DNA from: Phyllobacteriaceae bacterium UBA1059
GTDB taxonomy: Bacteria > Pseudomonadota > Alphaproteobacteria > Rhizobiales > Rhizobiaceae
Direction of reading: 5' to 3'
Assembly: GCA_002316345.1 (NCBI GenBank)
Contig: DCDI01000203.1
Location: forward strand, 403-20,967
Length of the DNA stretch: 20,565 nucleotides
Shown: in pieces, positions 13,806 to 20,565 of the stretch
How positions within the stretch are numbered: position 1 is the first letter of the stretch
Layout of the letters: each line of letters begins with the position of its first letter
Translations under genes and position numbers: made by a program
The notes under the pieces: model-generated
Database searches by the model: none
What the model was told of the DNA's origin: nothing
Seen by the model: the letters and a program-made list of their open reading frames with translations, nothing else

Positions 13806-14948
13806 CTAGCGAACGATATGTGGTGCGACTTCGCTCGGCCGCTCCAGTCCCAGCATCGTCATGGTCAAATCCATTTCTCGCTTGAGCATGGCGAGGATGG
13901 CATCCGCCCCGGCCTCTCCGCCCGCCGCTAGTCCCCAAAGCGGAAGCCGACCGGCTAGAACAGCCTTGGCGCCAAGCCCGATATACTTGAGCACATCACT
14001 GCCGCGCTGAACGCCGCTGTCCGCGAGTACCGTTAGTCTTTGACCCACGGCTTCCGCGATGTCCGGCAGGATACGAGCGGTCGGTGGCGCTGAGTCGAGG
14101 TTGCGCCCCCCATGCGTCGACACAACAACCGCATCGGCACCGAGGTCGGCTGCTTTCAGAGCGTCGGCAACTGAAAGAAGCCCCTTAATTACGATCTCAC
14201 CGCGCCATTCCCGGCGTAGAGCTACCAGATCATCCCAATTTAAACGGTGCTCCAGTTGCACGGCTTCGCCGCTCGGCGCCCCTGTGATCGCAACGCGATG
14301 TTCGGCCGGGTAGTGGCCGTAAGTCGGCATACCGGTAGTCCGCAGGTACGCCAGGATGACACCGAACAACCAACCCGGATGCAGCGCCATGTCGAGCCCC
14401 ACGCGGATCGAAGGCTTCATCGGCATCCCAAAGCCGTTGCGCGCATTGTACTCGCGGTTGGGTCCGGTCGGAGTGTCGGCTGTCACGACAAGCGTGGTGA
14501 CGCCGCTTGCCCAAACTCGATCAAGCAGCGCCTGCGTCAGAGCCCGGTCGCGCCACATGTAAAGCTGGAACCAGATGTCGGCGCCCGGTGCGCCGGCACG
14601 AATGTCTTCAACGGCGGTGATCGACTGCGTCGAGACGCAAAAGGGAATACCGGCTGTGGCTGCCGCCCGCGCCAGTTTCGTCTCGCCATCGTGAGAGACC
14701 AGGCCCGCCAAGGCTGTCGGCGCGATAATTAGGGGCAAAGCATGGCGCTTGCCGAAGAGGGTGGTGCTAAACTCGCGCGCACCGTGGCCGGTCAACGCAC
14801 AAGGCGCAATCTTCATCGCATCCAAGCTCTCGCGCAAAGCACGAATGGCGATCTCGTTCTCCGTACCGCGGTCGATGTACTCGAACAGACCCTTCGGCAG
14901 CTTGCGCCGCGCCAAGGCGCGATAATCATGAAAGTTCTGCGGTCGCAT
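13806..14948 (-). CDS. FMN-dependent L-2-hydroxyacid dehydrogenase/oxidase (lactate / mandelate dehydrogenase family)
   Basis: The 380-residue protein is a full-length FMN alpha-hydroxyacid dehydrogenase. Catalytic and FMN residues align with glycolate oxidase: Tyr24 (LFEYIDRGTENE), Tyr130 (WFQLYM), Asp158 (VTADTP), Arg165 (REYNARNGF), Lys255 (VIKGLLS), His279 and Arg282 (VVVSTHGGRNLD), then DSGVQRGSDVLKYIGLGAKAVLAGR and LAAGGEAG. The usual SNHGGR is STHGGR here, with Thr for Asn. The family oxidises L-2-hydroxy acids to 2-oxo acids; the FEYIDRGTENE start is nearest to mandelate dehydrogenase-like members. It is ten bases downstream of the XRE-cupin regulator gene, so co-transcribed. Substrate is not certain. 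Confidence 0.88.
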   Translation of the reverse strand: MRPQNFHDYRALARRKLPKGLFEYIDRGTENEIAIRALRESLDAMKIAPCALTGHGAREFSTTLFGKRHALPLIIAPTALAGLVSHDGETKLARAAATAGIPFCVSTQSITAVEDIRAGAPGADIWFQLYMWRDRALTQALLDRVWASGVTTLVVTADTPTGPNREYNARNGFGMPMKPSIRVGLDMALHPGWLFGVILAYLRTTGMPTYGHYPAEHRVAITGAPSGEAVQLEHRLNWDDLVALRREWRGEIVIKGLLSVADALKAADLGADAVVVSTHGGRNLDSAPPTARILPDIAEAVGQRLTVLADSGVQRGSDVLKYIGLGAKAVLAGRLPLWGLAAGGEAGADAILAMLKREMDLTMTMLGLERPSEVAPHIVR

Positions 14949-14958
14949 TGAGGTCCGT

Positions 14959-15573
14959 TCAGGCCGTCAGGACCCAGAGCACCTGCGCATCTTCCGGACC
15001 TTTCGAGGTCCAGACATGCTCGGTATTAGCGTCGTAATACATCGAGTCGCCCTCGCCCAGCTCCAGCGGCTCATAGAGCTTGCTATGGACGACTACCGTG
15101 CCCTTCAGGACCCAGATATAAATCTCAGCGTCTGACTTCGGCCAAACTTTGTACTCATCGGGCGAGCGAGCGACCACCTTGGTGAGGATCGGCGTGATGC
15201 GCTTGTTCTTCAGGTCCGAGCACAGCAGCTTGTTCTCGCAGCTTCCCGACAGATGCGGCTGGCCCATCCCAGCGCGCGTCACGCTACGGCGCCCAAGGAG
15301 GCTCGGAGGTTCTGTCGGGTCGCTTAGCATGGTTAGAACGTCCATGCCGAACCCGTTGGCAATGCGCTGCATCGTCGAAATAGTCGGAGATAACTCACCT
15401 CGCTCGATCTTCGAAAAAGCCGAAGTGGACACGCCGGAATGTTTGCTCGCCTGCTGCAGCGTCCAGCCGCGCTCCTTGCGTAGTGCCTGCAAACGCGCAC
15501 CGACATCGATTTTCGGCGGTGGCGATGCGAAGGCGGCAGGCGTAAGCTGAAGACTATCGAGGTCGACATTCAT
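14959..15573 (-). CDS. XRE-cupin transcriptional regulator
   Basis: The 204-residue protein has a Cro/C1-type HTH at about 25-80 (GARLQALRKERGWTLQQASKHSGVSTSAFSKIERGELSPT) and a small cupin domain at about 145-203 (AEIYIWVLKGTVVVHS...GEGDSMYYDANTEHVW). This class senses a small metabolite in the cupin and controls a nearby catabolic operon, often repressing. ATG 15573 is the only start; AGGAG lies 13 bases upstream, longer than usual. It is followed by the FMN hydroxyacid dehydrogenase. Elements upstream of it recur upstream of the DapA-like operon, suggesting both are its targets. Confidence 0.88.
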   Translation of the reverse strand: MNVDLDSLQLTPAAFASPPPKIDVGARLQALRKERGWTLQQASKHSGVSTSAFSKIERGELSPTISTMQRIANGFGMDVLTMLSDPTEPPSLLGRRSVTRAGMGQPHLSGSCENKLLCSDLKNKRITPILTKVVARSPDEYKVWPKSDAEIYIWVLKGTVVVHSKLYEPLELGEGDSMYYDANTEHVWTSKGPEDAQVLWVLTA

Positions 15574-15593
15574 GCTTCGCCGAGTGCTCCTTT

Positions 15594-15605
15594 AACTTGC
15601 AAGTT
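15594..15605. promoter_or_regulatory. Perfect 12-bp palindrome AACTTGCAAGTT in the regulator leader
   Basis: AACTTG-CAAGTT lies 21 bases upstream of the XRE-cupin start codon and just beside its AGGAG. A bound repressor here would block transcription or the ribosome site, so autoregulation is plausible. Half of it (TTTAACTTGC) recurs at 8099-8108 before the DapA-like operon. Confidence 0.45.
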
Positions 15606-15717
15606 CTTAGAGCCATCGGCGAGAAGCTTGCGTCATCTTCTATAATTTAGGAGCCTCACACGTAGCATCCGGTCGTATGAGCTACCAGAGTGCTTGTACA
15701 TTGAGAGACATTTTTCT

Positions 15718-15735
15718 CTTATCGGATAATTTTGG
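15718..15735 (-). promoter_or_regulatory. Candidate operator with TTATC-G-GATAA palindrome upstream of the regulator
   Basis: The plus strand shows TTATCGGATAA (15719-15729), a perfect 5+1+5 palindrome. On the minus strand it reads CCAAAATTATCCGATAAG, matching the element at 8073-8090. It lies about 145 bases upstream of the regulator start codon in the 225-bp gap 15574-15798, which otherwise holds no gene. Confidence 0.45.
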
Positions 15736-15798
15736 ATCATGGTACATGCGTCATTGTGCTCGATGTGCTACCGCATAGCGTCAAGAGGTGGCTGTGTC

Positions 15799-16368
15799 TC
15801 ACCGCCCCATCGCATAGAACTCGTCGTTTGCACGCATGTTCGTCGCGTTGGCCAGCCGGTTGGACATGGCAAAGAACGCGGCCACGGCCGCGATGTCCCA
15901 GATATCTGAATCCGTGAAATCGTGCTCCTTCAACGCAGCAATGTCGGCGTCGCCGACCTCATGGGCGCGCTGCGAGACCTTCAGCGCGTAATCCAACATG
16001 GCCATCTGGCGCGGCGTGATGTCGGCCTTGCGGTAGTTGATCGCAACCTGATCGGCGATGGTCGGGCTCTTGGCGCGGATGCGAAGGATGGCCCCATGCG
16101 CTACAACGCAATACTGGCACTGGTTCACGTTGCTCGTCGCCACCACGATCATCTCGCGCTCGGCCTTGGTCAGGCCACTTGGCCTGTCCATGAGCGCATC
16201 ATGATAGGCGAAGAAGGCCCGGAACTCGTCCGGTCGGTGCGCTAGCGTGAGGAACACGTTCGGTATGAAGCCTGATTTTTCCTGCACGGCGACGATCCTT
16301 TCGCGGATATCGTCCGGCAATTCGCTGAGTTCCGGAACCGGAAAACGGCTGATGGCGGGTTTGCTCAT
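15799..16368 (-). CDS. AhpD-like peroxidase-related protein (carboxymuconolactone decarboxylase superfamily)
   Basis: The 189-residue protein has the redox motif C84-QY-C87 with His91 (NQCQYCVVAHGAI), preceded by the Glu-bearing helix LTKAEREMIVVATSN. This is the AhpD/CMD fold; the length and N-terminal segment (VPELSELPDDIRERIVAVQEKSGFIPNVFLTLAHRP) fit the uncharacterised peroxidase-related subfamily. Such proteins can use the CxxC to reduce peroxides or serve as thiol partners. ATG 16368 has GGGAGG at 16375-16380, so the extra eight upstream residues are dropped. It diverges from the aldehyde dehydrogenase gene across 244 bp. Confidence 0.88.
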   Translation of the reverse strand: MSKPAISRFPVPELSELPDDIRERIVAVQEKSGFIPNVFLTLAHRPDEFRAFFAYHDALMDRPSGLTKAEREMIVVATSNVNQCQYCVVAHGAILRIRAKSPTIADQVAINYRKADITPRQMAMLDYALKVSQRAHEVGDADIAALKEHDFTDSDIWDIAAVAAFFAMSNRLANATNMRANDEFYAMGR

Positions 16369-16467
16369 GACTTCCTCCCTGAAGCGTCGCATTCCATTCT
16401 TCAGCCTGGACCATAGATAAGTCGTTCGCGCTGAGCCAGCATGGGTTGCGTTGGTGTTCCATTCGGT

Positions 16468-16491
16468 TGATGCCTCGGCTCTGAGGCGTCA
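16468..16491. promoter_or_regulatory. Inverted repeat in the divergent AhpD/ALDH promoter region
   Basis: TGATGCCTC (16468-16476) and GAGGCGTCA (16483-16491) are inverted repeats with eight of nine positions matching, centre GGCTCT. Its position roughly midway between two divergent genes fits an operator serving both. No regulator gene is adjacent, apart from the XRE-cupin gene one step away. Confidence 0.4.
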
Positions 16492-16612
16492 TAGAAGCGT
16501 CGCGCATCATCAAGCAGCATGACCCCGAAGAACGGGATCACTTCTGCGCCGGCCCATCAGCGAGAACGAAGCCGATCAAACCGGGCCAACCGAACTCTGG
16601 AAGGACAAGAGC

Positions 16613-18052
16613 ATGACAGCCTATCCCAACACCCAGCTTCTCATTGACGGCGTTTGGCGCGACGGCAGCGAAGGCCGGACCATTGATGTGGTTGATCCCT
16701 CGAATGGCGAGGTGATCGGCACGGTCGCTCATGCCAGCCGCGCGGATCTCGACGCCGCTCTGGCTGCCGTCCAGAAAGGTTTTGAGATCTGGCGCGACGT
16801 CGGCGCATTTGATCGGTCCAAGCTGATGCGCAAGGCTGCCGAGCTGCTGCGCGAACGCGCCGGCGAGATCGCGCCGATCCTGACCATGGAACAAGGCAAG
16901 CCACTGGCCGAAGCCAAGGGCGAAGTGTTGGCTGCCGCCGACGTGATCGACTGGTTCGCCGAAGAAGCCCGCCGCACCTACGGCCAGATCATCCCCGCCC
17001 GCACCGCTGGTGTCACGCAGATGGCGATCAAGCTGCCGGTTGGTCCTGCCGCCGCCTTTACGCCGTGGAACTTCCCGATCAACCAGGTCGTGCGCAAACT
17101 GTCAGCCGCCATCGCGGCTGGCTGCTCCATCATCGTGAAGGCACCGGAAGAAACGCCGGCCTCGCCCGCAGCCCTCCTGAAGGCCTTCGTGGATGCTGGC
17201 ATTCCCGCCGGCGTGGTGAACCTTGTTTACGGCGTGCCGTCCGAGATTTCGGAATACCTCATTCCGCATCCGGTGATCCGCAAGATCTCCTTCACCGGCT
17301 CGACCCCAATCGGCAAACATCTGGCGGCTCTCGCCGGCCAGCACATGAAGCGCGCGACGATGGAGCTTGGCGGCCATGCTCCGGCAATCGTCTTCGATGA
17401 CGCGGATGTCGCTCAGGCAGCGAAGGTGCTGGGCGGCTCCAAGTTCCGCAATGCCGGTCAGGTCTGCGTGTCGCCAACCCGCTTCCTCGTGCAGGACAAC
17501 GCCTACGACCAGTTCCTCGACGGCCTTGTCGATTACGCCAAGTCGATCCGCGTCGGCAGCGGCATGGAAGCCGACAGCCAGATGGGTCCGCTCGCCAACG
17601 ACCGTCGCATTCCGGCGCTTGAAGAGCTGATCGCCGACGCCGTCCAGCAGGGTGCGGAAGTGAAGACCGGCGGCCGCCGCATCGGCAACAAGGGCAACTT
17701 CTTCGAGCCGACGATCATCGCCAACGCGCCGAAATCCGCCCGCATCATGAACGAAGAGCCGTTCGGCCCGGTCGCCATCGTCAACCGCTTCTCTACGCTG
17801 GACGAAGCCATCGACGAAGCCAACCGCCTCCCCTTCGGTCTAGCCTCCTATGCCTTCACGCGCTCGGCTGAAACAAGTCAGGCGCTTGGCCTGCGGATCG
17901 ATGCCGGCATGACCACGATCAACCATCTGGGTCTCGCTCTGCCGGAAGTCCCCTTCGGCGGCGTGCGCGACTCCGGCTACGGCACGGAAGGCGGCTCAGA
18001 GGCGATCGAGGCTTATCTCGTCACGAAGTTCGTGACGCAGCTGACGGCCTGA
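16613..18052 (+). CDS. NAD(P)-dependent (succinate-)semialdehyde dehydrogenase family aldehyde dehydrogenase
   Basis: The 479-residue enzyme of the GabD-like ALDH branch oxidises an aldehyde, often succinate semialdehyde or 2-oxoglutarate semialdehyde, to the acid in the cytoplasm. Catalytic Cys285 (NAGQVCVSPTR), general base Glu251 (MELGGHAP), Asn153 (FTPWNFP) and Lys176 (VKAPEETPASP) are present, together with FTGSTPIGK, NEEPFGPVA and the C-terminal LPEVPFGGVRDSGYGTEGGSEAIEAYLVTKFV. ATG 16613 has AAGGA at 16601-16605. It stands alone on the plus strand, convergent with vapC. The true aldehyde could be a product of the lyase/hydroxyacid genes nearby, but this is not proven. Confidence 0.9.
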   Translation: MTAYPNTQLLIDGVWRDGSEGRTIDVVDPSNGEVIGTVAHASRADLDAALAAVQKGFEIWRDVGAFDRSKLMRKAAELLRERAGEIAPILTMEQGKPLAEAKGEVLAAADVIDWFAEEARRTYGQIIPARTAGVTQMAIKLPVGPAAAFTPWNFPINQVVRKLSAAIAAGCSIIVKAPEETPASPAALLKAFVDAGIPAGVVNLVYGVPSEISEYLIPHPVIRKISFTGSTPIGKHLAALAGQHMKRATMELGGHAPAIVFDDADVAQAAKVLGGSKFRNAGQVCVSPTRFLVQDNAYDQFLDGLVDYAKSIRVGSGMEADSQMGPLANDRRIPALEELIADAVQQGAEVKTGGRRIGNKGNFFEPTIIANAPKSARIMNEEPFGPVAIVNRFSTLDEAIDEANRLPFGLASYAFTRSAETSQALGLRIDAGMTTINHLGLALPEVPFGGVRDSGYGTEGGSEAIEAYLVTKFVTQLTA

Positions 18053-18076
18053 CGAGTAATGTGACCAGCTGCCGAC

Positions 18077-18514
18077 CTAGCCGCCAGCAATCAGGTGGAG
18101 GGCGGACTTGCCGCCCTTCACCGCAGCCGGCGACAGCTTACGATCAAAGGTGGCGAGCTGCCGGCCATGCGCTTTGGCAAGTGCAAGCAGGTAGGTGTCG
18201 GTGACTTGCGCAGGCGTGGAGATATTTTCGGGATCTACGTGATGAGCCCCAACCAGGCTTACATCGTCGGACCAGAAATGGTGACCGGGTAATGTGTGGA
18301 ATTTGCCAACGGCTTTTGCGACTTCAGCCGGTGAGCCCTGCCTGTTGGGATAGCGAGGATTACTGAGAATGCGTATTACGTCGTTCTCCGTAATGGGGCA
18401 GGTCGCAAAAGATGCAGCGCCGCTTGTCTGGAACCACCTTTGCGCTTCCTCATGCGCGATATGGAAGGTGTCAATGAGCGCGATAAGCACATTCACGTCG
18501 AGAAGATACGTCAA
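18077..18514 (-). CDS. vapC: VapC-type PIN-domain toxin ribonuclease
   Basis: The 145-residue PIN protein has the four acidic metal-binding positions: Asp6 (YLLDVNVLIAL), Glu43 (CPITENDVIRIL), Asp106 (VTDTYLLALAKAHG) and Asp124 (LATFDRKL). VapC toxins cut specific RNAs, usually tRNA or rRNA loops, and are held inactive by VapB. The start overlaps the antitoxin stop by four bases (ATGA), as usual for such pairs. All key residues are intact, so the toxin should be active. It converges on the aldehyde dehydrogenase gene with 24 bases between. Confidence 0.9.
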   Translation of the reverse strand: MTYLLDVNVLIALIDTFHIAHEEAQRWFQTSGAASFATCPITENDVIRILSNPRYPNRQGSPAEVAKAVGKFHTLPGHHFWSDDVSLVGAHHVDPENISTPAQVTDTYLLALAKAHGRQLATFDRKLSPAAVKGGKSALHLIAGG

Positions 18515-18738
18515 GGCAACTCGTCGCGCAGATCGTTCACCATCTCCAGGGTAACGGGAACTGCGTCAGGACGTGGTGTCAGCAGCGGTACACCGTTGCG
18601 TTCGCCTGTGAAGGCCGGCCGCCGCAATGAGCGGCGTGCAAGATCTGAGATGATCTCACCGAGGCTGCGATCCTGCTGTTCAGCCATGACTTCGGCCGCA
18701 GCCAAGACATCGTCATCAATCGTCAGCGTCGTGTGCAT
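18511..18738 (-). CDS. vapB: VapB-type ribbon-helix-helix antitoxin
   Basis: The 75-residue protein begins MHTTLTIDDDVLAAAEVMAEQQDRSLGEIISDLARRSL, a typical CopG/ribbon-helix-helix DNA-binding domain, then a flexible tail (about 45-75) that would bind the toxin. It precedes vapC with an ATGA overlap. Such antitoxins repress their own promoter; a promoter and a palindrome lie just upstream. The Shine-Dalgarno is poor (GCGGGA). Confidence 0.88.
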   Translation of the reverse strand: MHTTLTIDDDVLAAAEVMAEQQDRSLGEIISDLARRSLRRPAFTGERNGVPLLTPRPDAVPVTLEMVNDLRDELP

Positions 18739-18752
18739 GACATTCCCGCTTT

Positions 18753-18795
18753 TAGGCCTACGCGGTTATATAGATCCAAGCTGATCTTCGCTCAA
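18753..18795 (-). promoter_or_regulatory. vapBC promoter with overlapping palindrome
   Basis: On the minus strand, TTGAGC (18795-18790), a 16-bp spacer and CTATAT (18773-18768) form a good alphaproteobacterial sigma-70-type promoter about 30 bp upstream of vapB. The perfect palindrome TAGGCCTA (18753-18760) lies at the expected transcription start, flanked by CCGC and GCGG slightly off-centre, and is a candidate VapBC operator. Confidence 0.55.
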
Positions 18796-18838
18796 TGGGT
18801 TACCATGTGGCTTGAGACCGTCCGTCTCTACGTGGAGC

Positions 18839-19681
18839 TTACCCCTCAACGATCAGTAACTCGCAAGTCACGCAGACCGGGTTCGTGCCACGCGTGATTT
18901 CGCCTTCGAAAATCGCGGCGTCGATGTCCACGATGGCGATGTCAAGCGCTGCTCTACCGGCTTCGACCCGCCCTTCGCGGATAAAAAGTTCCGATGCATA
19001 AGAGGCCATATGGGTGCCATCGGCGAAGTCGCAGCCGACGAGGCTGCCGATGCCATGCAACGTGCCGCTGGTTATGCCCGCGGACTTCGCTGCATCCTCC
19101 ACCGCTGCATGGATGTCGGTGTTGGGCTTGATGCGAAGCAGAACACCCCGGTCCTCATCAGGCTGAACTACGCCGTTTGGCACGGGCGTCAGCAGCGTGA
19201 AGTTCGTTTCCGCGTCCTGTTGCTGGTCAAAGATCGCACCGGAAACAGCGTAGACCGTTGCCTCGACCTCTTCGGCAAACATCGCTTCATGCGGGATCAG
19301 ATGGCCGGCGCCGCGGAAGCCGTCGGCGTGGACCCAGATGCCGTGGCAGTGGATAAAGGGTTTGCCTTGTCGGCGGCCGAAGGACATGACGAGGCTTTCC
19401 CCGAGCGCCACGCCATCCGGTTGCCGCGTATCGCTGTACCACGCCGCATGACTGTCGTCGGGACTCGGCGCCGGTATGACGTAGACCAAAGGCGCAAAGC
19501 TGCCGCCTTCGATCTCGATGACGGCGCTGTCGATCCCTTCAGAAGCAAGCGCTTGGGCGACGGCCTCCAGCACGGGCACGCCGGCTGCAAAGCGCAGGTT
19601 GAGGCGGCGCACCGAACAGGTCTCTGCCAACATACGCGGCTGGTCCGGAGTGCCGGGATGATGAATGGAACGCAGGCTCAT
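18839..19681 (-). CDS. Tandem PPC/DUF296 (PD1-like) domain protein
   Basis: The 280-residue protein contains two PPC (plant and prokaryote conserved, DUF296) domains. Domain 1, about 25-165, keeps the second half of the motif set: FIHCHGIWVHADGFRGAGHLIPHEA, with His111, His113, His118, His127 and the following E-rich strand. Domain 2, about 175-278, keeps the first half, TSGTLHGIGSLVG (His209-Gly-Ile-Gly-Ser213), while its HxH region is DIAIVDIDAAIFEGEITRG. Bacterial PPC proteins are often called DNA-binding by analogy to plant AT-hook proteins, but here no DNA-binding feature is seen. The coupling (ATGA with the SDR gene) to an acyl-CoA ligase suggests an enzymatic role. Function unknown. 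Confidence 0.78.
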   Translation of the reverse strand: MSLRSIHHPGTPDQPRMLAETCSVRRLNLRFAAGVPVLEAVAQALASEGIDSAVIEIEGGSFAPLVYVIPAPSPDDSHAAWYSDTRQPDGVALGESLVMSFGRRQGKPFIHCHGIWVHADGFRGAGHLIPHEAMFAEEVEATVYAVSGAIFDQQQDAETNFTLLTPVPNGVVQPDEDRGVLLRIKPNTDIHAAVEDAAKSAGITSGTLHGIGSLVGCDFADGTHMASYASELFIREGRVEAGRAALDIAIVDIDAAIFEGEITRGTNPVCVTCELLIVEG

Positions 19682-20436
19682 TCGCGCACCATCAGGCCGG
19701 CCGATACGAAGCCGCCGTCCACCGCAAGGGTTTGGCCGTTGATGTAGCTCGCTTCATCCGAAACGAGGAATGCGACGGCATTGGCGATCTCGCGCGTCGT
19801 TCCGTATCGCTGTTGCGGAATGCGCTGGTGCCATTGCTGACGCACGTCGGGCGTGTGGTGGAGGTCGGTAAGCGGCGTGTTGACGGCGCCCGGTGCGACC
19901 GTGTTGACGCGGATATTGTCGGCGCCCCATTCGGTACAAAGGATGCGCGTGAGATGGCTAACGGCCGCCTTTGACGAGCCATAGCTCGCTCGGCCCTTAT
20001 TGCCGAGCAGGCCGGATACCGAGCCGATGTTGACGACTGCACCCGGCATGCTGTTGGCCAGCCAGTAACGGGCAGCGGCACGCGCGACGATAAAGGTGCC
20101 GGTGAGATTGACGTCGATAATGCGGCGGAAGTCTTCGACCTTCATGTCGACGGCCGGTGTGTCCTGGCCGATGCCAGCACAGTTGACGACCGCACCAAGC
20201 GGGGCGCCATCTGCGGCACGTGCAATGATGGCATCTACTGCCGTTTCATCCGTGACGTTGGCTTCGTGGCCTTGATCGCCGGAAATGCCGAGCTTGTCGC
20301 AGGCTGCATCAAGAGCATCCTGTTTCAGGTCGAGCAGATGCACCTGCCAGCCGCGCGCATGCAGGACACCGGCGATGTCAAAGCCGATCCCGGAAGCGCC
20401 GCCGGTCACGACGACGCTTTTGAACTGAACTGTCAT
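19678..20436 (-). CDS. Classical SDR-family NAD(P)-dependent oxidoreductase
   Basis: The 252-residue protein shows the classical SDR motifs: TGGASGIG (11-18), NCAG (85-88), Asn110, Ser139, Tyr152-xxx-Lys156 (YGSSK) and C-terminal YINGQTLAVDGGF. Asp36 after the second strand (HLLDLKQD) suggests NAD(H). It would oxidise a hydroxyl or reduce a keto group of a substrate that may be CoA-linked. ATG 20436 has AGGAGG at 20444-20449 that overlaps the stop region of the ligase gene, so the three genes (ligase, SDR, PPC) form one coupled unit. Confidence 0.92.
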   Translation of the reverse strand: MTVQFKSVVVTGGASGIGFDIAGVLHARGWQVHLLDLKQDALDAACDKLGISGDQGHEANVTDETAVDAIIARAADGAPLGAVVNCAGIGQDTPAVDMKVEDFRRIIDVNLTGTFIVARAAARYWLANSMPGAVVNIGSVSGLLGNKGRASYGSSKAAVSHLTRILCTEWGADNIRVNTVAPGAVNTPLTDLHHTPDVRQQWHQRIPQQRYGTTREIANAVAFLVSDEASYINGQTLAVDGGFVSAGLMVRE

Positions 20437-20448
20437 GCTTGATCCTCC

Positions 20449-20565
20449 TCAGGCGCTCAGCCGCTGCGGCGCTTCGTTGAGGTCGCCACGCTTTTCCAGC
20501 TCCTCGCGGATCAGCTTCTTGGCGATCTTCCCGTAGGCGGATTTCGGCATCTCCGGCCAGAAAAC
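20449..20565 (-). CDS. AMP-forming acyl-CoA synthetase/ligase, C-terminal 38 residues (gene begins outside the window)
   Basis: Only the end is visible: VFWPEMPKSAYGKIAKKLIR then EELEKRGDLNEAPQRLSA. The PKSxYGKIxKKxIRE segment is the A10 motif of the ANL superfamily, with the adenylation lysine in YGKI. Such enzymes activate a carboxylic acid to an acyl-CoA by way of an acyl-AMP. The stop at 20449-20451 lies inside the Shine-Dalgarno of the SDR gene. The acid substrate cannot be told from this fragment. Confidence 0.82.
   Translation of the reverse strand, partial: VFWPEMPKSAYGKIAKKLIREELEKRGDLNEAPQRLSA

Noticed and set aside
15641..15646. TATAAT on the plus strand as a promoter
   Set aside because: No -35 at usual spacing and no plus-strand gene downstream; likely chance in an AT-rich leader.
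1..20565. CRISPR array, IS element, phage genes, tRNA or rRNA
   Set aside because: No regularly spaced direct repeats, transposase or integrase motifs, or conserved RNA gene sequences were seen on reading both strands.

Overview
The window reads as chromosomal DNA of a GC-rich alphaproteobacterium, most likely Hyphomicrobiales (rhizobia/Brucella relatives). This is inferred from GC-rich codon use, many ABC transporters with twin-arginine-type leaders, a TTGAGC-N16-CTATAT type promoter, and general resemblance of the gene families; no marker gene fixes the species. It is gene-dense, with no rRNA, tRNA, IS element, prophage or CRISPR seen.

Layout. (1) 1-1523, minus strand: the start of a membrane-anchored cytochrome c (cut by the window edge) and two tandem Rnk/GreA-C-terminal-type proteins. 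(2) 1679-6335, minus strand: a TPP riboswitch followed by ykoF-thiX-thiZ-thiY and an overlapping NtaA/SnaA/DszA-type flavin monooxygenase. This is a thiamine-precursor (pyrimidine) uptake operon with an unexpected oxidative enzyme at its end. (3) 6384-7911, minus strand: universal stress protein and D-lactate dehydrogenase LdhA. (4) 8245-13113, plus strand: a catabolic/uptake operon with a DapA-superfamily lyase lacking a key dihydrodipicolinate synthase residue, a GlcD/D2HGDH-type FAD 2-hydroxyacid dehydrogenase, and a polar-amino-acid-type ABC importer. Two strong hairpins lie between the binding-protein and permease genes. (5) 13190-15573, minus strand: a DUF2569 membrane protein, an FMN-dependent L-2-hydroxyacid dehydrogenase and an XRE-cupin regulator. 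The DNA upstream of the regulator and upstream of the DapA-like gene shares sequence elements, so regions 4 and 5 may form one regulon. (6) 15799-18052: divergent AhpD-like peroxidase-related protein and an NAD(P)-dependent semialdehyde dehydrogenase. (7) 18077-18738: a VapBC toxin-antitoxin pair with a recognisable promoter. (8) 18839-20565, minus strand: an AMP-forming acyl-CoA ligase (only its C-terminus is inside), an SDR dehydrogenase and a tandem PPC/DUF296 protein, translationally coupled.

The points most worth following are the riboswitch-controlled monooxygenase (a candidate new step in thiamine or pyrimidine salvage), the paired D- and L-specific 2-hydroxyacid dehydrogenases around a DapA-type lyase and a dedicated importer, and the tandem PPC protein whose two domains appear to keep complementary halves of the conserved motif set.
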